From positions 16,246,545-16,310,544 of the forward strand of contig CM022678.1 of the NCBI GenBank assembly GCA_012295275.1: a DNA stretch of 64,000 nucleotides, in the 5' to 3' direction. The DNA is from Chrysomallon squamiferum. Its lineage: Eukaryota; Mollusca; Gastropoda; Neomphalida; Peltospiridae. Made by a program: the position numbers and the translations under genes. Shown piece after piece: positions 41,901 through 52,520 of the stretch (its first letter is position 1; each line of letters begins with the position of its first letter). The notes under the pieces are model-generated. The model worked only from the letters and a program-made list of their open reading frames with translations, was not told the origin of the DNA and made no database searches.

Positions 41901-42920
41901 TAATATAGATGTGATTTGATGGTTTGTGCACTATTTTAATTCATGTTATGCTTTTAATGTTTAATGTATACAAGTTTATAAAAGTAAATATAATTTTAGA
42001 AAATGTTTTGATTATTACAAAATAAATCGATACACCTGTGTATACATAGTTATATCTTTCTTTCAAACATTTAAAACTAATATAATTCTGCAATATGTTT
42101 TACTACAAAAATGTTTTAGCCTCGTACAAAAAGATTATTTCTAAGCAAACCGTATGAAATATTTCAATATATGACAGGGCATAAATAACAATGTATTTTT
42201 TAGCTATATGTAAACATGTTCTGGCTATTGCTTAATACACAATTACTGCTATATGTCTTAATAAAACTGTTGATTTTTAAACCTGTCAATTATCATCATA
42301 CTTAACACTGTATTGTAGTCATAAAATTAAATTAAAGCACTGGTCTTTCTTGCAGTATATTTGACTGTGTATCTAGCAATAATGAATGACTACTAGTATA
42401 CATTTTAATTTTTAAATGCATTTGATAACTATTATGTCTGTTGTTTAAATGGTATACTGCATTCATAAAATAAAACAGTTTTCTCTTTGCAGCATATTCT
42501 ACGTGTTTTACGAACAGTACCTGACGATTGTGAACGACGCCATTGTAAACTTACTTCTTTGTTGTGCTGGTATTTTCATTGTGTCGACGATTCTACTTGG
42601 ATTTGAGCTGTACTCGGCGTTCACTGTGATTGTAGTCATTGGTTTTATAATCTGTGACATGTTAGGACTCATGTACCTGTGGGGAATCTCAATGAATGCT
42701 GTCGCTCTTGTTAATCTCGTCATGGTAAGTTGTCAAAAATTTAAATTAGCATTGATGACGTGTTGATAATCTGGTTCATAGACTGAAATGCAAGTCAGTA
42801 ATTTGTAACGAAAACATCAAGTGGTTTGGTTGCAGGATGAACATTCAGTTTTGGTAAATAAAGATTATAATGTTAATTTTAATTTTTGATTAATGATACC
42901 TGATTTTGTATATATTTACC

Positions 42921-42956
<36 letters not shown>

Positions 42957-45900
42957 TACATATTTTATATGTATTATTTATTTATTTCAGACTGTAGGAA
43001 TATCGGTAGAGTTCTGTTCACATATAATCCGGGCTTTCACATTCAGTACAGAACTAACAAGGAAGGACAGAGCCAAAGATGCTCTGGCACACATGGGCAG
43101 CTCTGTATGTATTCTGTAATAACAACTTGGCTATATTACAAGATTATCATCCACAGATCATGGTTGGTTATATAGTCTGTGGCAGGGTTTGAAACAGTCT
43201 TAATGTAAGAATGACAAATACAGTAACATTCAGGTATTTTAAAGTCACAACGTATTGCCGTTTACTTTTTTATTTACAGCAATGGACAAATTAGCTCTGC
43301 CAATGTGTTTATACAGTCAACACCTTAAAAGACTAATAGAGGTGCCATGTCAGTTAACCCATTCCTACATAATAAAATATAAAAGTGAACCCTTAAAAAT
43401 CCACTTGTTCCTTCAGGTGCTGTATTTTGTTGCTGCATAATAGCATACTCTGAAAGTTATGATAGCAGAAGAATCTTTACAATTTGTATAAAATAGCTTT
43501 CAAGCATTGCTTTTAAAGAAAACACTGTAGCATGGTGTTAAATTATTATTTCTATGCAGACTGTAAGAGATATTTCTGTTTTAAAACTTATATATATTTT
43601 TTAAAACTTTATGTTGGTGTTCAGATATTTCAGTGCATCAAACACTGTGGTGCATGTTCATGTTAGTAAGAAATTGGACAGAAAAGAATTCACAGTACAT
43701 GTATATTTTTCTCTCTTGTTATAAATGTGTTAAGATGTATAGATTGATATGTCATTAACTACTACTACTGCTAATAATAAAATGTGTTGAGGTTGTAATT
43801 AAATGTTACTTTATTGTCAGGTTTTGAGTGGGATCACACTGACGAAGCTTGTTGGGGTGATTGTTTTGGCGTTTTCAAAGTCTCAGCTCTTTCAAGTGTT
43901 TTACTTCAGGATGTATTTAGGAATTGTTATCTTCGGTGCGACACACGGTCTCATCTTCCTTCCAGTTCTGCTTAGTTACTTTGGTAAGTTTCTTTGATTT
44001 CAGTATTGTTTAAACATTTCTCTCTGTGTGGACCTTTCTAAGCATAGGTCACTGGTTTTGTAGGTCGTATCAAAACCATCCTCTGACCCCCATTTGAATG
44101 TCTTTTATGACTGCTCAATTTAATGGTGGGTTTATCCTGTTTTTTTCCTTCATCAGTTTTGTCACTTCTAGTCAAAGAAGTAAGCTCCTCAGTATTACCA
44201 CTGGCTAAATCTGGACTGTCTGAGTGTGATGTAAACTCTTTACAGCTGGGTGGAACTCTTCTTATAAATTCAAAACTGTGTTTTCAGGCTGCAAAGAGTC
44301 TACCTTTTCTTCACATGAAGCAGCTGAGTCCAGTTTTTGGTCATCTTGTATCATCGTCACCTTTAAAAGTGGACACAAATAAGTACTTTTAGTTTGACTA
44401 TCTTTCACTTTGCCAGCTATTTCTTTCTCTTCCTCTTTGGCATGCAAATGATTTCTGGAGGTATCCAGGGAGGCAGTTTAATATCTTTCTTTTTTAACTT
44501 AATATTTTCATTCACACATCAGAAGCTTTCTTTGCTGCGTTTTTGGAAATGCCTCCCATTTTCTTGGAGTTCCAAGAGGACTCTGTATTTTGAGACATTA
44601 TCTACCAATTTCTTTTTTATCTGTTTTAATTTGTTGAACTTGTGGGTTGTTTTTGGTAAGTGGCTGAAGCAATGAAACAGAATTCCTCAACAACCTGCCA
44701 GTTGATGTTTTTTGTTTTTGCATTTGGGTAAGCATTATCCAGTTCATTCATTTTTGCGGTATTCATAGTTCCATCTTGTTTTCTATATTGATGTGGTTTT
44801 CCCTTCAAGCTGTATTTCCTAGTTTGAGCAGTAGTCAACTCTACTCCAGATGAACCTACGGCTGTGATCTCTCTTAACTGTTTTTTCAAGTTCATTGACC
44901 ATTTGCTTAGACTTTTCTTCAGCCAGTGCTGCAGCTTTTGTTGCAGATTGTGTAACGATTGAGCTTTTTGTCTTTGGACGATCAACAGAGGCCCAGCACA
45001 CATTTATGAATGGTGTTTTTGAATTCTTGTTGTCATTTGTTCTTTACAGTTCTGCCTAGATGCCTTTTTTTCTAGCTGGCGACTTCTCATCAGCATATAA
45101 ATTTGTCTGTCCTTTTCTTCCACTTCTTGTTGTCATTCATTCTTTCCAGTTCTGCCGGGGTGCCTTTGTTTCTAGCTGGGGACTTCTCATCAGTATTTAA
45201 ACTTTTCAGTCCTTTTCTTCCACTTCTACTCAGCACCCTGGGTCCACTGGTAGTATTCTCAGCGGCATTTAATGAAGGTCTAAAGACACCTGAACAATTT
45301 TTTTGAAACAGTAATGTTACCATTGCAGGTTCTGAATAACAGTGCCACAAAGAAACAATGGATGTTTTCAAGACCTTCACTGGTGTTCGTTTGGTCTTGT
45401 ACCTTGATTCATGTGTACGATTCTCTTCCTCATATTTCAGTTCTTTTGCAACCAGCTCTGCAGATCATTGAACTACTTCTGAAGCTGTCAGAACTTTGTA
45501 AAGCTTGGGTGCCTGCTCATTTTCATATTTTGTTACAGAATTCCTGACAGATCTTTTTGCGTGATGCATTTTCCACTGAGCTGATGGAGAAAGGCTGTTT
45601 AGAGACTTTTTGCGTGATGCATTTTCCACTGAGCTGATGGAGAAAGGCTGTTTAGAGACTATCTCACATTTTGGCTGTCTCTTTCTTGTTACATGGTTCT
45701 CGTTTTCTTCACCAGAGTCCAGAGTTAATTCTCTGCATTTTGCATTCTCTGAGGATTTCTCTATCCTTTTCCAATCCTCTTCAATCTGCAACTGATGAAC
45801 AATTGTCACTGGATCATAAATAGTCTTTTCAACTTGAGTACATGTATCACTGACATCCACATTCAGAGTCTCTCCTTCAGACTCATCCACTCTTTAAACC

Positions 45901-46594
45901 TCAGCTGCCAGGCTGCTCTCATCAGACATATTAAGTTATCTGAACGACCATCCACTTCATCAGTATCAGCGTCAGCATTACTTTCCAAAGAGTCTGCATG
46001 TGGATCAAAAACACTGTCACTGGGTTACACCATTGTTACAGTTGTGTCATCGCTGATACTGACACTTGTGTAGGTGATGGTACTGTCGTCTGAAGTAACT
46101 TCCTCTCCAATAGTTTTTAAAACTCTGTCCTGAAGACAGTTCATTAAATAAAATGGTTCTGTCCATTGGACCAACAGGTCGTGTGTTTCTTTTATGTCTG
46201 TAGAGCAAATTACATACATGTATAGTCTATATTTAACATACAAAAAGTCATGTAGATATGATTACACAAAAGCAAATTAAAAAATGTTAAACCATATCAG
46301 TGTGTCATTACATTCAGTTTTACCCTTAATACTGCAAATTAAAAAATGTTAAACCTTATCAATGTGTCATTACATTGTTTTACCCTTAATACTGCAAATT
46401 ATAAAATGTTAAACCCTTAATACTGCAAATTAATTGCCTGATCTTAGATTTAGTTTGCAGTTCAAGTATTAACTTATTTTGCAGGACCACCTATAAACAA
46501 AGCTAAGATTTATTACAAAAATAAAGAAGACAAAGCAGAACTTGAAGGTGTCAACAGTTCGGTTCACAGTAACCATGGTTACTCAGGAGATTGA
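26495..46594 (+). CDS. NPC1: NPC1 intracellular cholesterol transporter, complete, 22 exons
   Basis: NPC1 moves cholesterol from the late endosome/lysosome lumen through its sterol-sensing membrane core. Exons: 26495-26563, 28618-28792, 29190-30237, 30727-30856, 31537-31769, 32515-32615, 33031-33191, 33702-33830, 34442-34624, 34824-34938, 35420-35547, 36341-36478, 36864-36953, 37659-37849, 38346-38467, 39007-39139, 39700-39758, 40285-40426, 42493-42724, 42991-43104, 43821-43983, 46485-46594. Joined, they total 3966 nt, 1321 residues plus stop, with all phases matching. Layout: signal peptide; Cys-rich sterol-binding N-domain (about 24-262); Pro linker (about 266-275); TM1 (about 282-309); second segment near 382; middle luminal domain; sterol-sensing domain (about 655-820); Cys-rich luminal domain (about 900-1110); RND-like C-terminal bundle. 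The tail ends [13 protein letters not shown] and lacks the dileucine (LLNF) end of vertebrate NPC1. NPC1L1 or an NPC1b-type paralogue is the alternative. Confidence 0.95.
27811..27869 (-). repeat. tRNA-derived SINE-like fragment
   Basis: On the minus strand the sequence begins gggctataatggttagagta. TGGTTAGAGTACAGG fits an A box and, about 30 bases on, AGATCAAATCTCC resembles a B box. The folding is poor and no intact acceptor stem is seen, so it is a tRNA pseudogene or SINE head in NPC1 intron 1, not a working tRNA. Confidence 0.5.
28618..28792 (+). CDS. NPC1: NPC1 exon 2: start of the sterol-binding N-domain
   Basis: It follows a run of about 23 T and then gtag. It encodes [12 protein letters not shown] and [12 protein letters not shown], equivalent to the first cysteines of the NPC1 N-terminal domain. 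It exits in phase 1 at gtaagc. Confidence 0.9.
29190..30237 (+). CDS. NPC1: NPC1 exon 3: Cys-rich N-domain, Pro linker and first membrane segment
   Basis: This is by far the largest exon (1048 nt). It carries [38 protein letters not shown] and SCQDCPATC, the disulfide scaffold of the sterol-binding domain. Then come [13 protein letters not shown] and the hydrophobic [20 protein letters not shown]. It ends [19 protein letters not shown] in phase 2. The donor lies inside the first unit of a five-copy tandem repeat. Confidence 0.95.
30204..30391 (+). repeat. Five-copy minisatellite spanning the NPC1 exon 3 splice donor
   Basis: Units of 37-38 bp (30204-30241, 30242-30278, 30279-30315, 30316-30353, 30354-30391) each read roughly gtgaagagaaaaattatttt followed by gatacccattttgcgtaa. 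The first unit is exon-coding to 30237 and supplies the true donor. Units 2, 3 and 5 repeat a usable-looking GTAAGT; unit 4 has lost it (gcacaag). Confidence 0.95.
33702..35547 (+). CDS. NPC1: NPC1 exons 8-11: sterol-sensing domain
   Basis: Exons 33702-33830, 34442-34624, 34824-34938 and 35420-35547 encode [95 protein letters not shown] and [20 protein letters not shown]. This five-helix module is shared with SCAP, HMG-CoA reductase and Patched. The GVDNIF motif is the RND-like signature. It is the best-conserved part of the gene. Confidence 0.95.
35580..36109 (+). repeat. CT microsatellite, duplicated repeat unit, CT microsatellite
   Basis: CT runs at 35580-35655 and 36043-36109 bracket two copies of a unit containing ttatcttgaaattatcttac and caaccaagatatgaatg, then catgacaaaaacataataat and gtagatgataaatgataatt. 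A reverse-complement copy of the same unit lies at 63.53-63.63 kb, again next to a GA/CT run, so this is a dispersed, microsatellite-linked repeat family. It lies in NPC1 intron 11. Confidence 0.75.
38917..38956. repeat. CAA trinucleotide microsatellite
   Basis: A run of about 13 CAA units in NPC1 intron 15, at the end of some 400 bases of degenerate AACA/ATAA low-complexity DNA. Confidence 0.9.
41240..41630. other. GC-rich patch with short palindromes in NPC1 intron 18
   Basis: A stretch far richer in G+C and CpG than its surroundings. It contains three tgatggcggg/gaatggcggg motifs and an 18-bp perfect palindrome, gatggcgggcccgccatc, at 41565-41582. No long open frame, splice signal pair or transposon terminus was recognised. 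It could be a mobile-element remnant or a regulatory island. Confidence 0.45.
42923..42954. repeat. CA microsatellite
   Basis: About 15 CA units just upstream of NPC1 exon 20. Confidence 0.9.
45027..45226. repeat. Tandem duplication, 100-bp unit
   Basis: Units 45027-45126 and 45127-45226 both run from ttgttgtcatt through gacttctcatcag to ccttttcttccacttc with about a dozen differences. They lie within the nested decayed minus-strand gene. Confidence 0.9.
45551..45662. repeat. Recent tandem duplication, about 55-bp unit
   Basis: tttttgcgtgatgcattttc through gctgtttagagac is present twice, adjacent and identical, so this duplication is young. It repeats a short peptide in the nested minus-strand frame ([16 protein letters not shown] against [15 protein letters not shown] in the shifted frame). 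Confidence 0.9.
46485..46594 (+). CDS. NPC1: NPC1 last exon: divergent cytoplasmic tail
   Basis: After ttttgcag in phase 1 it encodes [20 protein letters not shown] and ends in SNHGYSGD and TGA. GPPxNKAK matches the tail start of other NPC1 proteins, which fixes the frame. No LL-type sorting signal closes the protein. The 3' untranslated region probably runs to an AATAAA near 47.617 kb. Confidence 0.85.
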
Positions 46595-48000
46595 GTTTCT
46601 CAGTCTAAAACCTGAAAAAAAAAATTGTTGTTGAATGTTTTTTTCTTTTCTGTTTTGTTTCTTTTTTTTTCATTATCTAGTATTAACTTTTGGTGAATTA
46701 AACTGAACTGTGTTTTATGCTACAGAATGAAACTATTAGATAAATCAAATAGTCTTTAATGTTACTGTTCTATATATGTTAATTTATTGTTAGCCATGTG
46801 TATGTTTGTGTGTCAGAGTGAACGAGTGATACTTAGAAAATGAACTGGCCTTGGTCAACTCAGAATCAGAGTATATGTTAAACTATTAATCTTGTTTGAT
46901 TTTTCTTTGTGTTCAATGATTTATTTGCTCATTGTCTTAGGATGTTCATCTGTGCATTATTTTGATCTAATTATTGTTTATATTTTCATAAAACTTAAGA
47001 AGAATTTATTGATCTCTTGAAATATATTTATATAGTTTTTTTAAAACAAATCAAGAGATGTGTCTGTATGCATTCGTGTATGTATGTTTGAAACAAATGA
47101 AGTTTTGAATCGAACTGGTTTCTGTATTTAACATCAAATTTAAAATGTTAAACAATTTTTTTTTCAGCTTTTTAAAAAAGCATTTTTTTATGTTTTTGTT
47201 TTTTTAAATAAAATTTAACATAATGTAACCTTTAAAAAAATGCATTTTATGACAGTTTCATTTGCTGTGAATTGTTGTGTATTACCATCTGCACTGAAAA
47301 GTTTTTCTTAATCTCAGGGATTGTAGAATGATTTATGAACAAGTGTATCACTGACATAACTATTAAAATCTTTAATTTATTTTGCATTAAAACAGCAAGT
47401 ACAGGCTACAGTTGTACACGGCAAGTTTATTAATTAATTCAGGGTAACATTACTGCAGCCTACGTATATTTTTTTTTCGTGTAACTATTGCTTTAATATT
47501 TTATTTTGTTTTGCATTGGTCTTCAGTTATTTTCAAAGTTACTGGGGGTTTTGTTGTACTATTTCAGTGCAGACTTTAATACATGTATTTAAAGATGTAC
47601 AAATGTCATTTCTGTAATAAATGTAAATATGGTATATTTTCATATTACTACATCATTTCATAATTTAAAAAGAAAAGTTGAGATTAATCATGTTGACTCA
47701 AGATCACCAAGTGAAATTACAATAAATAAAACTAACTATTCTTGGTTTTGTTTTTTCTGTTTTATTTATTTTTCAATAAAAATATTAGAAAAATATTAAT
47801 GACAATTCTCAGTTGGTGCAGTTTGATAGAATTTTATTTTATTCTCCTTAGCCATTTTTCATTACTTGAATAATCTGTATCAAAAAATTGGGAAGTATAT
47901 ATGCAGAGAGAGGTGATGGTCCTTAGATATTTTTCAAGTATACTGTGCCAAATACATTTAGCAACTACGAAATAGACAGATTTGTACACATTTTATTGAT
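46595..48000 (+). other. NPC1 3' untranslated region and intergenic DNA
   Basis: AT-rich sequence with T-runs. An AATAAA near 47617 is the best polyadenylation candidate, and others follow near 47.72 and 47.78 kb. No second gene is seen. Confidence 0.5.
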
Positions 48001-48320
48001 ACAGCCAGCAGTAAAATACATGCATGTTTGTGTCCACAACTGGTGACAACTGCATCATCACTTGGAATAGTTAATCATGGTCTATCAGAATGTAGTCAAT
48101 CTTGCAACTTGCTACTTCGGACCATGAAGTATTTTAAATGATGTTGAAACTTAGGGTCCACTTCCACATAGCAGATATTATGTGCATTTCAGTGAATCAT
48201 AATTTACATCACAGTACAAAAATGTATTTTCAAATCCATCAACACTGGCCAGCATTAAGTATTTTAACTATTTCTAAATTTAATTCAAACAAGTTTGCTG
48301 AACGAATTAATATAGTAAAT

Positions 48321-48566
48321 TTATACTGGATCTAGACTAATCACTCTATAGATCTCCAGCAAATCATGTTTTACAACATAATGCAGTGGATTGTTTCCAA
48401 AACGATCTACAGAAGCAGATAGAGCTCCTCCATCAAAAGTTACTTTAAAATTTGGATTCAAGGAATTTGATGTTAAATGCAGTCTGTTTTTATTTTATAG
48501 CCTTGTTCTTTTAACATCCAGTTTTTGTTTATACAGATGTTTTGCTGAAAGATTAATTCTTGCTCT
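48321..48566 (-). pseudogene. Ankyrin-repeat exon of duplicated gene, copy 1 (nonsense-broken)
   Basis: After tttttagcag the minus strand reads RARINLSAKHLYKQKLDVKR, a stop, then NRLHLTSNSLNPNFKVTFDG and SASVDRFGNNPLHYVVKHDL, LEIYRVI. FGNNPLHYVVKHDLLEIYRVI is a recognisable ankyrin repeat (G-x-x-PLHY). The stop is a point change: copy 2 has AAA where copy 1 has TAA. The exon lies downstream of the conserved exon, whose own frame stops first, so how or whether the two were joined is unclear. Confidence 0.5.
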
Positions 48567-48709
48567 CTGCTAAAAAGTGTTTTTATTACTATCAGAAATA
48601 TTAACATTGTCTTTGTTCTATTAAGTTTTACACATTCCAATGACTACAGATGATGTTGAAGAAAATTCCTTTCTGTTCAGACATTATAATCCCCAAGATG
48701 ACGAAGCAG

Positions 48710-49150
48710 TCAAGTGTGATTAAAAGTATCAAATTTTAATAAAACAAATTTGATGAAAATGTTTGAATGAAAAGTCATCAAAATGTTGAAAAATCTATCG
48801 ATATCAAAAGTGTGAATTTGAGGAAATATTTGTTCACATGAATTGAGCAGTTTGGTTTGTATTTTAGTTTTATCACACATTTTATCAATTATTACTACAT
48901 AATTTTCATTTTCTGAGATTCTATATGAAGCACTGAACTGTGTAAACTCTGAAGACTCAGTCTGGAAGGCAAAATGTCTGTTGTGTGTAGTTACAAGATA
49001 TTCCAAACATTTCAGAACTGATTCTTTTCTATCATGTTCTTTTTCTAACCAGACAACAATTTCATATTCCTGAAACAGATTCTTGGACTCTGTGTGTGCC
49101 TCCATTTCTTTGTTTGTCTCCCAGTTAGCCTCTTCCCAGTACTGGTTCTC
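48710..49150 (-). CDS. Conserved exon of duplicated gene, copy 1
   Basis: After tttcatttag on the minus strand the frame opens ENQYWEEANWETNKEMEAH and continues SKNLFQEYEIVVWLEKEHDR, KESVLKCLEYLVTT, MCDKTKIQTKLLNSCEQIF and TFDIDRFFNILMTFHSNIF to a stop. It is an alpha-helical, Glu/Lys-rich sequence that I do not recognise. Copy 2 keeps most of it, with in-frame length differences in the middle, which argues for past selection as protein. A 5' exon probably ends at the gtaagt near 50.205 kb. Confidence 0.5.
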   Translation of the reverse strand, partial: ENQYWEEANWETNKEMEAHTESKNLFQEYEIVVWLEKEHDRKESVLKCLEYLVTTHNRHFAFQTESSEFTQFSASYRISENENYVVIIDKMCDKTKIQTKLLNSCEQIFPQIHTFDIDRFFNILMTFHSNIFIKFVLLKFDTFNHT

Positions 49151-50204
49151 CTAAATGAAATGTTTCAAAGACATATTAAAACATTATAATCAGTAATAAA
49201 TAATAAGAATAAAATTACTAATATATGAAACACCCACAAACCCAAAATCTGAACTGTTTTCTAATAAAAAATTTTAGCTCTGCGTAGTGACATCATGATG
49301 CCAATCGTTTGAAAAACAGTATAATTGCTTTAAAATAGAAAACAAACAGACTAAAGCGTTAAGACGACTCAGGTACTTGTACGTGAATCAACGTCTGATG
49401 ATGCCGCCGAATTTCGGTATGTTATTTATTTTTTTTTATTTTTTTTTTTTTTAACAGTTGACTTGTATTGACACCTCTGTAGTAGCTCAAGAAAACCCAA
49501 CATGCTACTAAATACACTTGTTTTCAATTAATATCTTTTAAAATGTCTAAGTAACGAAACGTGATAGAAATAATTGTAAATTTTATATTTAAATACCAAT
49601 GACTTTTAACGTTCATTTAAAACAATAAAAATTTGTTTTAAAAATATTAAAAATGTGGCTTTCTTTACTAACAATGCTGGAATGACAACGCTCATTAGCT
49701 ACAAACGTTATGCTCCACTGCCGCTCAGCTAACGCGGTCTATTTTATAATAATACTTCCGGTAATAGCAACCAAACGATTATTGGTATTAAAGTACAATA
49801 AATTGATAAACATTTTTTTTTTTAGAATTCATTACTAATAAACTATCTATAATACATGTATTATCATGGTGTTAATGCTAAAGTGTTCGTTATTACCGTC
49901 TAGATGACCTAGAGGTACTGTGATAGTGATTATCATGAGTATCACGAGTGTATTATTGTAATTATAATGATGCCATCGATTGTATAGTATCTACATTAAC
50001 CAATTGTAAAACTATACTTTTTTTTTTTTCCTTTAATTACTTAATAAATTTTTTTTTTAATCATATTTTTTATATCACACAAAAGAAAATGTACACAACT
50101 AAATTTATCTAGAAACCCAGTTAAATACGGAATCAAGATAATTCAGGTAATTTTAAGTTACGTTAAATACCTTAAATAAATGTTAATTACACAACTTACT
50201 TAAT

Positions 50205-50460
50205 TACAGTGCATAATTTCCACATCAAAAGAAGTGAAAATATCTTGCAAATACTACTGCCAAACTTTTATCAAACCAAGATCAAAGCTTCAAACGTTCG
50301 CTCCCGTGACTTCCTCATAGCTAAAAAGATAACGCGGTTTTTGCAAGCACCTGCCGTGAAGCACGTGTTCTCCTTTGTAGCTTGCTGACCAATGAAAATC
50401 GCGGAAACGGTCAACCATGTCAGTAAGTTTTCGCAGCTTACAAAGGGGCTGAACTCGTGT
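50205..50460 (-). promoter_or_regulatory. Probable promoter / first-exon region of duplicated gene, copy 1
   Basis: A CpG-bearing stretch conserved between the copies (cgctcccgtgacttcctcat, ttttgcaagcacctgccgtg), including a CCAAT-type box (gaccaatgaaaatcgcgg), lies upstream of the likely first donor on the minus strand. The matching stretch of copy 2 is 53.65-53.95 kb. Confidence 0.35.
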
Positions 50461-50690
50461 TTATCTATAATACAAGACTCGTCATAACTTAGCCGCTAAT
50501 TAAGTCAAATCACGAGAATGTAAAACTGTTATTAACTGTTCGTTACCGAATATATTCTTGTAATTTGTGACTAGTTTAGTTTTATTTTATTTTATAAATC
50601 AATACAGACTAATTACATATAAATAAATTTACATATAATAATCATTAAAATAATAGTTATCTATTGGTAATATTAGCAGTGCTTACTTTT

Positions 50691-51439
50691 TTTTTTTTTC
50701 ATCATTTTATTTTTTTTTTTTTTTTTTTATTTGTCATGAACACGAAAGTATTGAGCGATGTCGTGTAGGCGTTGGCCGGCATTAAGCCGTCCCATTGCTT
50801 CGTGATGTTGCTTTTCCATTAAGGCTGGGCGGCGATAATTTTAACAGTGTAAATTCTTCCTTTTGTTGGTGAATAATGTTGGTTCAGTGCATCAAAATAT
50901 GATTTCAATACATCCGTTTCTGCGACAGCACCAGCGCACAGCATTTGTAATGCATATATTCTTTTTTCTTTTAATTAACCTAGTTATAAATTAAGGGGGA
51001 AAAAATTCATCGTAGAAAAATGTATAATGTATTTTTTAACCTTAATTCCCAAATTACGTCATCTTCTGAAGCATACATGTTGTTTTCATTTCAGTAATGC
51101 GGCTGACAATTGTATAACATTTGCTTTAATTCAAATCAAATAAATGGGAAATATGATACTGAAAACCACCAAACAGATGACATTTTGTTAATTTTTGTTT
51201 TTTTGTTTTTTCAATTTTTAATGGTAATTTTTAATTAAAAATTCTTTGATCCTGCAAGTTCAGTGCCAAAGTAAAACAATAATTATGAGAATGCAAGTTA
51301 TTTGATTTCTAACAACAACCCACTGAAAATAAGAAAAAGGAACAATTGTATTTCAGTTTTGATTTTTAATCATAATATTGTCCCATAATTGTTGGCACTG
51401 TTTTAGGTCATTTACCATAAAATTTCAGATCTCAAAAAT
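50691..51439. other. Unshared spacer between the two gene copies
   Basis: AT-rich DNA with T-runs (50689-50700, 50710-50729) and a short GC-richer patch near 50.75-50.83 kb (cgtgtaggcgttggccggca). No gene is seen. Confidence 0.4.
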
Positions 51440-51692
51440 ATTTTAAATATGTCAACACTTCAGACCACAAAGTATTTTAAATACTGTGAGAATTTCGGAC
51501 CATTAAGTATTTTAAATACAGCTAAAGCTTTGGTAGCAGGTATCGTATGCAGTCATAATTTACATCATAGTGCAAAAACGTATTTTTAAATGCTTCTGCA
51601 ATGTCCAGCATCAGGCATTTTAAATACTTCTAAATTTAATCAAAACAAGTTTGCTGAATGAATTTATAGTGGATCTAAACTCTAGTCACTCT

Positions 51693-51918
51693 CTAGATCT
51701 CCAGCAAATCGTGATTTACAACATAGTGCAGTGGACAGTTTCCAAAAATATCAGCAAACAAATATTACTTTAAAACTTGGATTGAAGGAATTTGATGTTA
51801 TATGCAGTCTGTTCTCATTTTTTATCTTTGTTCTTTTAACATCAAGTTCTCGTTCTGTTAAATATCTTTCAGATTTCTGTGAAAACAGATGTTTTGCAGA
51901 AAGATCAGTTTTTCCTCT
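51693..51918 (-). pseudogene. Ankyrin-repeat exon of duplicated gene, copy 2 (deletion-broken)
   Basis: After ttttagcag it reads RGKTDLSAKHLFSQKSERYL, TERELDVKRTKIKNENRLHI and SNSFNPSFKVIFVC, then a stop created by a deletion that also shifts the frame. Past it, DIFGNCPLHYVVNHDLLEI is the ankyrin repeat seen in copy 1. The lesion is different from that in copy 1. Confidence 0.5.
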
Positions 51919-52062
51919 CTGCTAAAAAGTGATGAAGTCTGTTTTTATCTGAAATATTAACATTGTCTTTGTTCTATTAAGTTTTACATATTCCAGTGAC
52001 TACAGATGATGTTGAAGAAAATTCCTTTCTGTTCAGACATTATAATCCCCAAGATGAAGCAG

Positions 52063-52520
52063 TCAAGTGTGATTAAAAGTATCAAATTTTAATAAAACAA
52101 ATTCAATGAAAATGTTTGATTGAAAAGTCATCAAAATGTTGAAAAAGCTATCGATATCAAAAGTGTGAATTTGAGGAAATATTTGTTCACACGAATTCAG
52201 CAGTTTGGTTTGTATTTTAGTTTTATCACACATTTGATCAGTTATTGGTATAAAATTTTCGTTGAAATTATTATTTTCTGACAGTTCATCTTGAATATAT
52301 GAAGCATCAAACACTGAAGACTCAGTCTGGAAGGCAGTTGATGTGTTGTCTGTAGTTACAAGATATTCCAAACATTTCAGAACTGATTCTTTTCTATCAT
52401 GTTCATTTTCTAACCAGACAACAATTTCATATTCCTGAAACAGATTCTTGGACTCTGTGTGTGCCTCCATTTCTTTGTTCGTCTCCCAGTTAGCCTCTTC
52501 AAGCATATGCACTGTTTCAC
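52063..52520 (-). CDS. Conserved exon of duplicated gene, copy 2
   Basis: After tttcatttag the frame reads ETVHMLEEANWETNKEMEAH, then the same core as copy 1 (SKNLFQEYEIVVWLENEHDR, KMCDKTKIQT-like MCDKTKIQTKLLNSCEQIF, FDIDSFFNILMTFQSNIFIE) to the same stop. It is longer in the middle (SYIQDELSENNNFNENFIPI). The exon start differs in phase from copy 1, so one copy has probably changed its splice frame. Confidence 0.5.

Larger units (their letters stand above)
44130..46060 (-). pseudogene. Decayed minus-strand coding copy nested in NPC1 intron 21
   Basis: Open pieces in succession on the minus strand share a polar, Ser/Lys/Glu-rich style: a start-like [38 protein letters not shown]-like text with [60 protein letters not shown] and [18 protein letters not shown]. 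Stops and frame shifts lie between them. No introns are needed, which would fit a retrocopy or a transposon gene. I do not recognise the family. Two internal tandem duplications (about 45.03-45.23 and 45.55-45.66 kb) add to the damage. Confidence 0.4.
48000..50690 (-). repeat. Tandem gene duplication, copy 1
   Basis: Matches 51.44-54.12 kb in the same orientation and covers a 5' region, two coding exons and a 3' region. Shared landmarks include tccagcaaatc (48355 and 51699), tctcccagttagcctcttc (49120 and 52484), gtgacatcatgatg (49286 and 53164) and aaaataatagttatctattg (50647 and 54084). About 0.75 kb of unshared sequence (50.69-51.44 kb) separates the copies. Confidence 0.85.

Noticed and set aside
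26495-46594. Patched or Dispatched instead of NPC1
   Set aside because: The Cys-rich sterol-binding N-domain, Pro linker and collinear luminal domains match NPC1; Patched-type proteins lack that N-domain.
48391-48573. Plus-strand ORF with a counterpart at 51731-51925
   Set aside because: Both are antisense shadows of the ankyrin-encoding exon on the minus strand, which has the recognisable domain.
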